The notes under the pieces: generated by a model
Told to the model about the DNA's origin: nothing
Databases searched by the model: none
What the model saw: only the letters and a program-made list of their open reading frames with translations
NCBI GenBank assembly: GCA_022818135.1
Contig: JAFMSR010000007.1
Span: 30,014,066-30,078,065, forward strand
Direction of reading: 5' to 3'
Length of the DNA: 64,000 nucleotides
From: Saxidomus purpurata
Lineage: Eukaryota; Mollusca; Bivalvia; Venerida; Veneridae
Program-made: the position numbers and the translations under genes
In this document: positions 1 through 13,218 of the stretch, piece after piece
How the letters are laid out: each line of letters starts with the position of its first letter
Numbering within the stretch: the first letter of the stretch is position 1

Positions 1-1047
1 TGCTGAGCCTGTTTTAATGCTTTCCCCGTTCTCATCTAGTTACCCACCTGGAGGGTACTTTCAACCAGGTGAAATGCACTTCATTAATTTTCTTTTTTCT
101 TCAAGTCTTGATTAACACTGTTTTAAATTAATGAAATAACAAACAACACAGATTCGCACACACATTTGCATTATTTCTATCTTATAGCTGCAGGTATACA
201 AATTGTATCAATAATGGCTAAATCTTGATTTGAAGTAAATACAAGCAATCACTGTGTTGTTCGTCTATTTCAGTATGAATTATTTATTGATCTTCCTGAT
301 CATTTAAATATTCTTAACTAAATATGAAGCCATGCAAAAAATAAAGAAAGAACTGCATGTGGTTCTAAACTGCTCACCAAAGTTTGTCTTAATCATCATA
401 TCAAAACATAACCTTCATTATGCAAGTTCACTGATAAAGGCAAATTACTATGAATTATTTTTCGGGCTGGAGTTAATGCCCGATACAGGGTCAGGAACTC
501 TGGGAAAACTTATCTGACCAAGCTTAAATTTGTCCGTCATGTCCAGATATGCGCATTTCGGGAAGACTGGTATCAACTAAGATAATTTGCACCGCAATTT
601 TCTCTTTCTCCGCCGTCATGTGGTAATGCTATTTTGTTCGACCCACACCATGCCATCACAAAAAGAGCGGACATGTGTAGGAAAACAAAAAATATAATTG
701 TTTTTGCTTTTAAGCAAATTTCGTGCGGCAAATCTTATTAACTTTTAAATTTTGAGTGGCCTTAAGTACAACAAATTTCTATCTTTTGATATTGGAGGAC
801 AACGGACACCAAGCGATCACAACAGCTCACCATGGGGACTTGACGAGCAAAGCAACTAAGCAAAAAATTCTCCTACTTGCTGGCAAACAAAAGCAAGAGT
901 AACAGTAAAACATGCATAGAACTATTATGGCGGAAGCAAAAAGCACAAAAAGCAGCTATTCTTAAACCTCTGAAACACACTAAAGTATAGGCTCTGTTCA
1001 TACTTGCATCCCCTTTATCAGATAAAATGCTACAACTGAGGCAATAA
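1..1047. other. No gene recognised (left flank, PIWIL1 intron or downstream DNA)
   Basis: AT-rich sequence with only short random reading frames on both strands. I looked on the minus strand for the next PIWIL1 exons (those carrying the second catalytic Asp and the catalytic His of the PIWI domain) and did not find them, so this is probably intron, with the remaining exons further left. Confidence 0.5.
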
Positions 1048-1151
1048 TCATCTCCCCAACACCCTAAATACAGAGCTATACTTTGAAGGTTTCACAGGTT
1101 TAAGATGGTAACTGAAAACTGAAGCAGCATCATAATACAGCAACATAAAAC

Positions 1152-4100
1152 CTTTGATGCAAACTCTAAGACCGTCCATCAATTCCTGCATTGACGTTTG
1201 GAAAGTACATCTAGAGTAGTACCGTGTCAAAGCTTGGTTCATGGAAGCTATGACCCCGCCTACAGACCGGCCTTTCTTTGCAGAATCATGGTAACTGTCG
1301 ATACCAAGTACCATCAGGTTCTTCAACTGTGGTTTTATTTTCAATTGCAGACATATTAATACTTACTACAGTTTATCCAAAAGTACTGTACAGTAAGACT
1401 TCATCTTGAACAATTTCAATTACTTATTCCCTTTTTAAAAGCACTAGCTGCAAGATAAGTAGCAAGCTTTCATGCACTGCACTACAGCACACTGTACTTG
1501 CACTGAATACCTGAAGAACTTACACTGTATGCAATACACAAGTTACAAATGAACTAAAAGAATTCTACAAACATGAATAGGAATGCACCACAGAACTATC
1601 TTATCTACTGGTTCTCAATGGCCACTCCCTGTCGACCAGTTCCTGATCTACACTATCAATGTTCAGATACTAACTTTCCACATACACTAAACTTTTCTTC
1701 CACACCACAAAATGTGCTTCAAGTTAATTCTGTGGAAATTATGGTTTGGTTTTACGTTCATTAACCATAATTGTAACAGCATTTCAGTGATACACAACTA
1801 TATCGCTATGGAATCTACCATGTCCATTGAGTTGTGGATAAGGAAATCCCTCCCTCAGGGTCGAGATACTTCCAAAAAACTCGGCAGAGCCTTGTTTTTG
1901 GACGTATCTCAACCGGGGGGGGAATCCTGGCTATCCACAACTCATGAACATGTTAGATTCACTTTATCCTTCCTGGGAAAGACCAGTACTATACCCCTAT
2001 CCCCAACTTTCTCAAACAGAGTGTTATCTTATAGATCAACTCTAGACACATGCAAAAACAACTGTAAACTTACTGGAACCTCCAAGGCCCAGACCTCGCC
2101 ACCAAGTTTGCAGTTGAGCTGTATGGCTACCTTGGTAGCTACACTCATCATCATCTGCTTCTTTGACAGTGTTCTCGATACAATCACCTGACTTGGCACT
2201 GAAAACAAGACCACATGCCATTTAGGTCAGTCAGAATTGTACAGTTCTTAAAGATTTTCTTTATATCAACTGGACTATGCTACTGGATCACTCGCAATAG
2301 ATTACCATCATAAACAACAGAATTGAATACAGGATCTTTACTTTTTAATTACCTTTGATGAATTTGTCCCAAGATGAGTAAACCAATCACTTTACATTCA
2401 ACAGATATGTAACGCATCTGCTCGCTTTGATGAAAATTTGCATTAAATTATCTCAAAAATACAGCAATATTATACAATGATCTCCTACAGTGGGCAATAC
2501 TACTCCATTGTATAGCTTAAGGAGATCACTTGAGACCAGAAACTGGGACCTTAAAACAACAGATCATCTTTTAGGGGTACAAAAGAGTGAAAACATGAAA
2601 GAAAGCAATCATCTCATTACTAGATCTGCATGAATAGATCATGGTCTTCATAAGATCTAAGTCTTTCAGTAATACATACCAGGATGGTCTACACATGTGA
2701 ACTTCTTGATTGCATCATATCTATCCTTCTTGTTTGTTGGAACAACACACATGACTAGCTGGGTATTGGGACCAATGTTCTGTCTTAGATTCAGGTCCAA
2801 GGAAAGACTGCAGTTCCTGTCATCATTCAACTCAACACTAAAACAAGATGGTATGAAGGTTGGTATTAATCAGTAATTATCCATCATGACAGTTTCAACA
2901 CTCGCCTGTCACTGTACTAGTACTTGTTAGCACAGCTTAATTTTAGTGTAAAAGCATACTTATTTCTAATTATAAGCATGTACATGGATAAGCACTTTAG
3001 AGACGGCACTAAAACAATTTGTAGCAATCTTCTAGCCAATTGTGAAACACCTGTTCAAGTAGGTTTGTGCCTCTGTTGAAATTACAAATATGTTTTTACT
3101 CAATATTCTAACTACCTTCTACTTTGTGTTTTTCTGAAAATATCTGAATGAAAGTAAGATTGCAATACTTTAATAGCTCCAAGTTTCCAGGCCTAAGTTG
3201 GCAAATCCTCCAGTTAACGGGCGGACAAGTTTTTGAAGTTTAAGTCCGGACTTGACATTTACCCAATGTTCAATAAATCTCCTACTGCAGATCTAATTAA
3301 GCTGCATTGATTTCCCCCATCTGTTATGGCCAGTAAAGTCGCACTTTATTTTAAAGATGCACTGGTTTTGTTAATTATGTACCAAATTTACTTCATGAAA
3401 AAAAAAATCATTGTTTATTTCAACTAGATGGGTGTTCAGTAGAACACTTGTGGTCATCTTATATGCTTCATCCCAAATAACCAACAGTTTTGGTGACAAA
3501 ATCTTAAGTGTAACTAGAACTGTGTCCAAAGGACACGGATGCCCCCCTGTGCAGATGTGCCTGGTACCCAAAATCAAGAGCAGCTTCATTTAATGTCTAC
3601 AAACTTCTGTTCTTATCATAAGCCTTTCAGTTGAAAGGTTTCTTCAATTCATGTATTAATGATAAAAAAGCCCGTTACCTAACTCTTGAGGCATCAAATT
3701 ATAGGGTCTCTATACAGATGGAATACAATATTAGTGTCTGAATAAAACAAAATTTTGAAACACATGTCTGGTCTCCTAAAACTGCAGGAACACAATGCTG
3801 TGATCAGAGAAATATGTTGGGTATACAGTTACTTTTGGCTGTGGCAACTCATCTTTTAAATAGACAAGATCAATAATAGATCCACTTAAGTGTGCTACAC
3901 TGGTAATTGTCACTTGAGACCAAACTGGCGACCTAAAACAACAGATAGGGGTTCAAATAGTCAAACATGAAAGAAACGAATCAACGTTGCATGTTGAAAT
4001 CATGGTCTTCCTAAGATTAAGTCAGGTATGCCTATCAGGATGCTGTGCACTGGTAAGATCTTGTTATCATATGTGGCCTGCTGCTGTTGATGGAGATCGA

Positions 4101-7100
4101 ATAGAGTAGCTGGGTATTGAGCCGACCAATGGTTTTGTATATCGTTCAACAAACAGCTGTTCCTGTCATAATTCAAATCAACACTAAGGCAAGCCATGAA
4201 AGTCTATTAAATTTGAACACCATCAGACATTCAAACTTGCCTTTACTTACTATACTACACATTAAGGTTAGTTCAACACAGGAAGTTTAAGCAAAATATG
4301 CCATCCGTTTAAGAGGAGTTGCACTAACAACAATTTCTAGCAATATGTATATCCAGTGAAAAACCAATTCAAGAGGTTTGGCCATAATTCTGTTGAAATT
4401 TGGAATATGTTTTACGCAATATTCAACTACCTTCTACTTTCTTTTCTAAAATATCTAATGAAGGTTAGATTGCAATTCAGTCTGGAAAGTTTAAGCCAGG
4501 CCTAAGTTAAATCTGCCATCCGGTTTAAGAAGGAGTTGCTTTGTCAAAATTTCTATATGGTATATAGTTAAAAAATCAACAACGGGCCATAATTCTGCTA
4601 AATTTGGTTTCGCCAATCTGTTAGGCCCTTTAGTACCATCTACACATTAAGGTTGTTCAAGATGCCTGGGATTGTTAAGCACCAAATCTACCATCCGGAT
4701 AAAGAGGATTGTTTATTTCAACAAGATGGGTGTTCGGTAGAACGGACTGGACGGACTCTTATGCTTGACAGAATAACCAACAGTTTTGTGACCACATCTA
4801 AGTGTAGGCAAAAAAGGGGCATAACTCTGTCAAATATGACCTTGACCAACAAACTTTGGCGGCATCATGACCCTTATGTCATAAGCAATACAATTTGAAA
4901 GTTTGATGAGGAAATCTTAAGAAAAGTTATAGCCAACATTAAGTTTTCGTGACAAAATCTAAGTACAAAAAGGGGCACAACTCTGTCAAATAAGACCTTG
5001 ACCTACAAAATCTGGCGGCATCACAACCCTTTTGACATAAGCAATATAATTTGAAAGTTTGATAAAGAAATCTTAAGAAATGGCAAAGTTATAGCAAAAA
5101 TCTAAGTATATAAAGGGGCATAACTCTGTCAAATATGACCTTGACCAACAAACTTTGGCGGCATCATGACCCTTATGTCAAAAGCAATGCACTTTGAAAG
5201 TTTGATGAAGAAATCTTAAGAAATGGCAAAGTTATGGCCAACGTTAAGTTTTCATGACAAAATCTAAGTACAAAAAGGGGCATAACCCTGTCAAATATGA
5301 CCTTGACCTACAAAATTTGGCGGCATCACAACCCTTTTGACATAAGCAATACAATTTGAAAGTTTGATAAAGAAATCTTAAGAAATGGCAAAGTTATAGC
5401 AAAAATCTAAGTATAAAAAGGGGCATAACTCTGTCAAATATGGCCTTGACCTAGACAATTCGGCGGCATCACGACCCTTATGTCATAAGCAATACAGTTT
5501 GAAAGTTTGATGAAGAAATCTTAAGAAATGGCAAAGTTATAGCCAACGATCAGTTTTCATGACAAAATCTAAGTACAAAAAGGGGCATAACTCTGTCAAA
5601 TATGACCTTGACCTACAAAACTTGGTGGCATCATGACCCTATTGTCATCATCATGACCCTATTGTCATAAGCAATACAATTGTAAAGTTTGATGAAGAAA
5701 TCTTAAGAAATGGCAAAGTTATAGCCAACGTTAAGTTTGTGTGACGGACGGACCAATGGACCGACAAAGCGATCCCTATGTATCGCCTTTTCTCCGAAAG
5801 GGCGACACAAAAATACCAATGACTCATGATTCTTTCAAAGAAAACTTGTTACAAACATCATCTATGATACTGGTTGTAATTTTTTCCAGTAATTGAAAAA
5901 AAGAGGATTTAAAACAAATTCTATTTCAATTTGTTAACAAATATAATGAAATTCTTGTTTAATTCCTTCACATGAAACTTGTATACTGATTTATCTACCT
6001 TTTTGCTTCATTGAATAACAAGAGCTTAAAAAGGACCAGTTTTACTCTACAGGTCTCAATTGACTTTTCTCAAGGCTAAAAATATACTTTCTACTTACGG
6101 CTGTGGCTGGTCAATCCTCATGCCCATAGGTGGTCCAACACGACTCAGTGTTTGAACAAAGTCCTGTGCCTGAGCAGTATTCCTTCTGGTAAATATGATT
6201 ACCCAGTTTGAGAGATTGACGGAGGTTATTAGCTGCTTCCCTCTCATATCCCTTGACCAGTCTGCGTCTTCTTGCTTGTAATGCAACTAGAACCACAAAT
6301 CAATTCTTATATTCAACAACAGATTGCTTTAAAAACTATAAACAGTGTTCAGACGAGTTACCACAAAAAAATTACCCGAGATTCGCACCTGCAGCCGTCA
6401 ATTCGTACCCAAGTCAACTTGTACCTGAACAAGTCAACTCTTAATTTATATCCCCCCAACAGTGAAAGGAAACCTCACAGAATTATCAAATAGATTGTAC
6501 TGTATCTCGTTTGACGGTAAACCAGACAAAATATCATGAAATGCAATAGTAAAATATAACAAGAAAGTTGGTCAGTTTGTCGTGATTATATTTTTTTAAT
6601 TGACCTAATCAGACAATACAAAAATAGCACATGACAGTGTCAGCGAGATTTTTCTGGCTAAACAAATTTAAGGGATTGGGATAATTGCAATTGGCGTCCC
6701 AGTAAAGGACGTCTGAAAGAATCACTTTTTAAATGCTTAAATTCATATTCTGCATAGACAATTTGAACAAAATTCTTTTGCCTCATTTCATTACTTTCTA
6801 CTTCTTTCTGGAGAATGTTGTTTAAAAGAAATGCTGAACTTACTTCTCCTCCAAGTTGGAAAACCTTTTCCTGTGGCATGACTCGAGAATTTAACGTCAC
6901 TAAAGAGTCTGAAAACTTCAGTCCCCAGCCACCCATTTCCTCTCGAACTTTTTGATTTCTAATTTAAAGCAAAGAAAAAACAACAGACTTAAGTGTTAAT
7001 ACACAATTAAAAATGGAGGCCGCAAAACCAAAGCCTATTAGGCTTAGTAGTCCGGAGATGAAGTACATCTGCATGACTATCTTTATAAATGTGAAATGTC

Positions 7101-10100
7101 TACACTGCAGAATATAATTTTTTCTGGGTTATTTGCATATTAAATGTGTTGAAGCCGGCAGCAAGTTCAAACTTCTTTATTTAAGAATGAGCACAAATTT
7201 CCATATGACAAAATATCTTGTTACAAAACCAAAACAACTGTGTATCAGTATTTACTTGTTGATTTGTGCAATGAATCCACTAAGGGTCTTCTCTCTACCA
7301 CCTGGGGCAATCCTTGTGTGTACGGCTACATCTTTCATCACAGTAAAATCAGCTCTAGCATCTTCACTTAAACCTGGTGGGAAAAAAATTAAAATAATCA
7401 CTTTCTAGCCGTGTTTCATTTGGATCATTTTAACTACATTTCTTTACTGGATAAATGCACACCACAGTGACTACTGATGCCAACATGACTAAAATGATGC
7501 AGAAATTCTACTTTGTGTAGCATCAAAGTAATAGGCCTAGGACAAGAAAGGTGAATTTTTGCCTCATAAAGATAAGTATATTTCTTACGAAAGTTAAATA
7601 ATCTGTGAACGGCAATAAACATGGCAAAAGTACCAATCAAGAGATTTAAATACCAATCAAAGTTTGGCTTACATACAATAAATAAATGCACCAAGTAACT
7701 GGACATGAACAAAGGGCAAGGTTATTGCATCACTGAGATCCTGTTAATTCCGCCAATGTTGCCTTTGAAATTACAATGATTGTGGTTCTTGATTTAAACA
7801 GACTACATTAATCGTTAGTTAGGAATCTGGTATTACCTAGGACCATCAATGAACATCATTAATTCCCACTACTAAAGTACATTGTCCCAAGTAATTGCTT
7901 CTCCCTTTACACGATCTTGTTTACCTTAACCTTTACACAGAGAACAATATTTACCTGTCAGAGTGCACAGTTCTGGTAAGAAATACAGACTTTCTGTAAT
8001 ACCACGTCTTCTGTCTCTAGCATTGGGTTTTGATGCAAGCAATGGCTGGTCAGAGTCTGCCACAGTAATACCATAGCTCTGTAGAAATAAAACAAATTAC
8101 ATGCATGACTTACACACACCGTTTTCTTATGCACGACTGTTGTTATACACAAACAACGTTTCTCACATTTATTTTCAACATATATCATTTTAAATTTTGC
8201 AAACATACTGAACAACAGCTAACAAGCAATAAGACAAGATTCCTAAATTCATGTCAGATATTCCAATGCAGCCAGAAAGCCTGTTTAAACATTAGAATTA
8301 TATTTAGGGCATTAAAGTTAAGTTTCTTTCTGAAAATATACAAAAATTTACTGAACAATCTATTAGCGAGAAACCGACTGACATCAAAGACTCCCTATTT
8401 ACAGCTACATGTACTTTCTGATGTTCATTCCCTAAAAATGTAGTCATTCATAGGCATCTACAACAGCCTGCAGTCCAACAAACAATTGACCCTGTCAGTA
8501 TTTAACGTCTCTGTTGCAAGTCATCTCCAAACAAAAGCTACCACTGAAGGTCATCATTAACCATAGACGACACTTTGACAAAGGTTTACTTTTTTTCGTT
8601 CGCCACTTCAACACGGAAAGGTTTGGCCCACAAATGGAAGGACTTCGGGAGAGGCAAGTATGATTTCAATGTAGGCCCCATATATTTTGTATTTTGGGGG
8701 GCAAGAAAATGGAAATCTCTCTGCATGGACAAATACAGAACACCCTTTCGGGTTTTTTTTGCAGGTTTATAAAATCAATAGTGTTATTTACCTTTTGATA
8801 GTAGTCTTTGTAACTGATTTCAGAACCATCTTTCAGTTTGAATGTATCATTTGGTTTCTTATCCCAGTCTATGTCATCAACGCGGTATGTCTTGTTATTG
8901 TACCTTTGAATAATATACAGACATATAAAAGCACTTTCATTGCATGCTATAGTCTTCTTTGTACATGCTCAACAGAACTGATGACACAGACAAGCTGTAA
9001 AGCTCTTTATAAGCACCCTTGTCTTGTCCAAGGGCGGCAAGTTTATTCTCTGCCTAGCCATGTATCACTTTCGTTAAACCAGAAGTTAAAGGCAAGACAG
9101 CACTACTTCCAAAATCTTTTCAGTAACATAAAATCTGATGAATAAATAAATATTTCAAAGGAGCAGAATCTTGGCCTATAAGCATTGTTCAATTTAGAAC
9201 TGCACTTGGGTAGATCTTACAAGCTAAACAGTACATTCCGCTCAAAATCACCAACATTGTTTAAACTTCATCTAGTTCTTTTAAATAATTATTCTGCCAT
9301 TCATATACCATTTTGTTGCATTTTTCATACTATACAAAATTCAGACTGGAAACATTGTAACACAAACATCGTACCCAGTTCTTGCACTGTCGATACTCAC
9401 CTCGTCATGATGATTTGACCAACCAGTTTCCTCGTACATTCATCATAAAAGCGATCACCACTTCTGTTGTACATGTCGTACATGATGTCTAACACTGTAT
9501 CTGATCTCATAATCTTGTGTGAGATGTCACAGTTCAGCAGTACGCTATTTTCGTACTGCAATATTGATGTGATGAAGCCTGGCATCACCTTCAGCCTGAA
9601 AAGCATTTTCATGAAAACTATAACACTATTGAGCTTTATTGCTGCTTAGTATTAACCTTTACTAACAAGTCACCGGAGGTTGCATCCTTTAGACAACTAG
9701 TCCAATGACTGAACTATCATTATATACAAACTGCAAAATTTTTCCAAGGTAGGAAATGACACTTGCCCCTACAATCTACAAGAAACTAAATTTGTGGTAA
9801 TCTTCATACAGCTAATTCAAGAAACAGCACTACAGCTTGAGAGTTTAATGGTTGAAATGCCATAAAATTATTCACACATAGACCTTTATCACAAATTGAC
9901 AATGCCTGAATCTGTAGAGACATTCAATAAAACCACGTTAGTCTCTATAATCACACTTGGCCTTCAATTGTAGTAACCTTAAGCATTATTTTGTTTTAAT
10001 TCGTACTAATTTATTTATTCTTGATAGCGAAACAAGTTCACATAGATTAATTGATCTCCAGACACGTTTACAGTTCTGGATGTAATTGATCTCTAAAAGA

Positions 10101-12189
10101 GAGGGGCAGTGTTGAAATATCGGTCTTGCTGAAGGACACAACTTGCATGACGGGGATTTCATGTGCAACCCGCCGATCAAAAGACAAAAATGTTTCTCTG
10201 CGGCTCCTTAAACTTTTTAAATTAACTTACTTGTGTTGAGGTATTAGAACTGCTTGACCTGGATTGTAGTAGTTCCTGCCGATTTGTTGCATTTCAATCA
10301 TGGATAGTACCCTGAATGGAAAACAAAACTCTACATCAGGCGCTTTAAGAAGTTGCTCAGAAAAATGTTTCTATTACAACAGAATTACTAAACTCAGCTT
10401 AACCTTAAAATCAACAGTGGAAGATAGAACACCACAACTTATATGGATGTTTTAATCAAAAAGTTTAATTTGGCAATAACCAGTCTGCAATCACACTTTT
10501 GCTCCTCCAGCTCAAGTTTTTGTAAAACTTTCTCCGATGTTCTTTGAAAACAATAGAATAAGATACAATTTACGATTGTTGGTCAGCATCTGTTAACATA
10601 TATTCAAGAGGTTTAAAATTGCAGGAACAAAGTATCTAGATGATGTTAATTACCTTCTAAAGATTATATTATACACTTGTATACACTGTGGTGAGCTAGG
10701 TGGCAATTCATTTGTCAGCTTGATTGTGACCTGGATTTTTTCATTATCATACTGTCTGGTAGAGTATACTTCTGTTACCTAGAAAAAGCATAGTGTTTTA
10801 TCACAAAATCTGACAATGCTATAAAATTCATCATACAATGGTGACTTGATTAATGCCTACTCACAGGGTAAATGAGCTCCACCCTCTGTCAGGAAATTGA
10901 TAGAATCGTACTTGCCCCATATTTCATACTCGAGTATTATTGCTCTAAATTACAAGGTTCCTGTTACAAGAATCAATCAACAATCAATCAAGTCAACAAA
11001 GTGATAACAATGATCAGAATACTGAAAATGGTTTGGCAAGAGATAAACAAGAGGACATAACTTGTCACAAAATACACCCTTCACATGACAGCTCTAAATC
11101 TCCAAGTTTGGTTATTAAAGGACAACAACTCCTGAGTAAACTTCTTACTCTACATACAATATTGGTGAACTACAAACTTTAAGCATTGCTTCTGAAAGAC
11201 GTTGAACTGTGCTAAAAGTGGCAATTCAAAGACCCTTCACTTACTGGATTTTGTAGTTTCTTCGGCAAAAATAGGGTCATGCCATCAAACGCTTTTGTCT
11301 TTCCAAGCAACTCTTCATGGCAGCATAACAAGGCAATTCTTAGTTTCTTGCTGTCAATCTCTGGTTTGTAATCTACACGATACTGGTACAAGTGCCAGTC
11401 TGGTGCTTGTTCCAGGTTAAAGTAATTGGTCATTACTGGCAGTGGTCTTCCAGAAGTGCCTGTAAACAATAGTAACAACTGCAGTCATTCAACCAGAAAC
11501 CAGGAATAACAAGTTTCAGAATGCTTCAAAATTTCACTTAAACCACTGTCAAAGAGAAAACCCCCTACACACACACCCTAGTTCTTATAAATCAAATGAG
11601 TTGGAACAATCCTTGTACAGAGTAATCAAAAGACCAATCCAATCCAATTGGAATTCTTTATAGGAACAATGAACATCAACATTTCAAGACGGGAGAAACT
11701 GAAAGCAACTTACCAGTTTTGTCTGTTACATGCGCTGGCCTAGTGTGTGGCTCTTCAAACCTAGGTCTCCTTCGCTCCCTCTGTTCCCCTCCTATGGCCA
11801 GTCTAGCCATTTCATCTGCTGGCGCCTTCATTCCTTCACCACCAGCCATACCAGGTCTTGGCTCCCTAGCTCCGCCTCTGTAAGATGCTCTTCCACTGGC
11901 TGGTGGAGGACCTCCATTGTCTGTCTGAGGTACAACTTGCTGTACCTGAATAAAAAGATGCATTTCCTTTAGTATCTAAATATCAAGAGTATTCATAACT
12001 TGTTACTCTTCAATGCAGGTATTACTTAAAACAGTCGAGCTACACATTACTATCAAGAGTAGTCATAAGCAGTTAAATACTCACTGGCTGAGGTGGTGGT
12101 TGCTGCTGGGCTTCTCCTGGCCTACTAGAGGAGTCATCTGCCGTTCCCCGGGCTCTCCCTCGAGCTCTGCCTCTTGCTCTTCCTGTCAT
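1152..12189 (-). CDS. PIWIL1: PIWI-like protein 1 (Argonaute/PIWI family), 14 coding exons, C-terminus off window
   Basis: PIWI proteins bind piRNAs and silence transposons in the germ line. Coding exons read on the minus strand: 12189-12085, 11945-11714, 11459-11245, 10778-10654, 10311-10231, 9595-9401, 8903-8792, 8078-7955, 7373-7256, 6958-6844, 6274-6099, 2837-2680, 2198-2074, 1326-1152. All junctions are AG/GT and phases agree, giving about 685 aa of a family usually near 860. The N-terminus [15 protein letters not shown] is RG-rich, the kind of site that is arginine-methylated for Tudor binding. The N domain follows, then PAZ (about aa 255-395, with [12 protein letters not shown] and [14 protein letters not shown]), MID, and the start of PIWI. 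The first catalytic Asp is D637 in GIDSYHD. The later Asp and His are not in the window. The start ATG lies 7 bases inside its exon, so a 5' UTR exon must lie upstream. The last donor (GGTTTTATG) is weak. Family certain; PIWIL1 rather than PIWIL2 rests on the N-terminus and overall similarity. Confidence 0.93.
1828..1944. repeat. Long imperfect hairpin repeat
   Basis: A 117-bp inverted repeat in PIWIL1 intron 13. The outer arms are TGAGTTGTGGATA and TATCCACAACTCA; the match continues through GAGATAC/GTATCTC, and the inner arms are TCCAAAAA and TTTTTGGA. It would fold into one long stem. It is probably a short non-autonomous element; no clear target-site duplication is seen. Confidence 0.6.
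2520..4810. repeat. About 1-kb tandem segmental duplication inside PIWIL1
   Basis: The block 2520-3520, which contains exon 12 and its flanking introns, is matched in the same order by 3905-4810. Shared landmarks are CACTTGAGACCA, AACAACAGAT, AACATGAAAGAAA, the exon itself, CAACTACCTTCTACTTT, CAGGCCTAAGTT, TTGTTTATTTCAAC and ATAACCAACAGTTTT. The copies have diverged by substitutions and small indels, so the event is old. The second copy lies inside intron 11. Confidence 0.8.
4036..4183 (-). pseudogene. Decayed duplicate of PIWIL1 exon 12 (ghost exon)
   Basis: Read on the minus strand, this copy keeps the splice acceptor (CTTAG) and a similar start (VDLNYDRN against VELNDDRN in the live exon). 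The rest has drifted. It is 148 nt long against 158 nt, so splicing it in would break the PIWIL1 frame. The donor has changed from CATCCTG/GTATG to CATCCTG/ATAGG and lacks GT. The frame happens to stay open. It is judged non-functional from the lost donor and the length change. Confidence 0.75.
4811..5810. repeat. Tandem array with alternating 143- and 162-bp units (about 305-bp higher-order repeat)
   Basis: The motif GGGGCATAACTCTGTCAAAT recurs at about 4816, 4972, 5115, 5277, 5420 and 5582, giving spacings of 156, 143, 162, 143 and 162. Longer units contain the insert CCAACGTTAAGTTTTCATGA and shorter ones lack it, so the true period is a dimer. The array ends in GACGGACGGACC and GATCCCTATGTATCGCC. 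It lies in PIWIL1 intron 11, next to the duplicated segment. Confidence 0.85.
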
Positions 12190-12239
12190 TGTAATCTGAA
12201 AGAGATTTTAAAATATCAATGTTATTGTGCAAGCATGGT

Positions 12240-12660
12240 CCAAAGTATTGAAACAAGAGGCCAAAGGGCCAGTATCGCTCTACTGGTCTCACCAGACTGT
12301 CCTGAACAAGTTTTATGAAAATCTTTTGCAATGTTATCAAGGATAAGCTAACAGAATTCACTGTGACCTTGACTGGCGACCCCAAACAGTAGGGATCATC
12401 TATCTACTCGGCAAGACCAATCATCCTATGACGTTTGAAAACTATGGGCGACGTAGAAAGCTGAAAGGTTTTCAAAATTTGGGTCACTGTGACCTTGACC
12501 ATTGACAAACTGACCCCAAAAAACAGGGAACATCTACATGTTGCAGGGAGCCAATCAGCAAGTTTCATCAAAGTTTACGCGAATTATTCAAATTGGGAAA
12601 TTTATCAATAAACTTGATCAACACTCGAGTGCCCCCCCCTGTTGCAGGAATTAAATACTA
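12240..12660. repeat. Interspersed repeat upstream of the PIWIL1 start
   Basis: Begins AACAAGAGGCCAAAGGGCC, contains two GTGACCTTGAC blocks and ends near CTCGAGTGCCCCCCCCTG. The short self-complementary head and the repeated GTGACCTTGAC phrases match a style of repeat also seen at 45.4-46.0 kb and 50.0-50.3 kb. No coding potential. Confidence 0.5.
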
Positions 12661-13218
12661 CTGGAAAAATATAAAGAGTTTCTCAAGCTTTAAAGAGATG
12701 TGCTCCAGTCTTGTCCCCACAGATATTTTTTGTGCAATAATGTAAACAAGTACCTCCTCCCAAACAACCACCTCTCTTCAATTCTTGAATTTGGTAAACA
12801 GCTCAAGGATGATAAACTGCAACATTTGTAAATGTTTTCATCATGGTTTGATTGTTGTGTTAGAGATTTCAAATATGATCATTTCTTACTTAGAATCGGC
12901 AGCCGAAAACAGCTGAAAATCATCCTGATACGCAAATGATTTTCTACAGAAAGCAATTGCTTTCAGGAAAAAAGGAAATGATCAAAATATAATTGGGTAA
13001 AAAAAATTTTGTTACTCGTTAGAAAACTAAAAAAAGCAATTGGTGAAAAAGTAATGGCGTAAATACCCAATTATACCAAAACCTTATCTGTAGCTCTGGA
13101 GCAATACAAAAACCAAGATTAGAAATGAAAGAAGACGACAATCTTTCATTACCTTGATTGACGGATCGTTTTTATAATAATCCTATGTTGTTAAAAGCTT
13201 TTTGGTTCATCTAATACG
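12660..13218. other. No gene recognised
   Basis: AT-rich DNA between the PIWIL1 first coding exon and the next transposon. No convincing coding frame. Probably the PIWIL1 5' UTR intron. Confidence 0.4.

Noticed and set aside
4000..4197. Small minus-strand protein gene
   Set aside because: The frame coincides with the decayed PIWIL1 exon 12 copy and its acceptor; better explained as a ghost exon.
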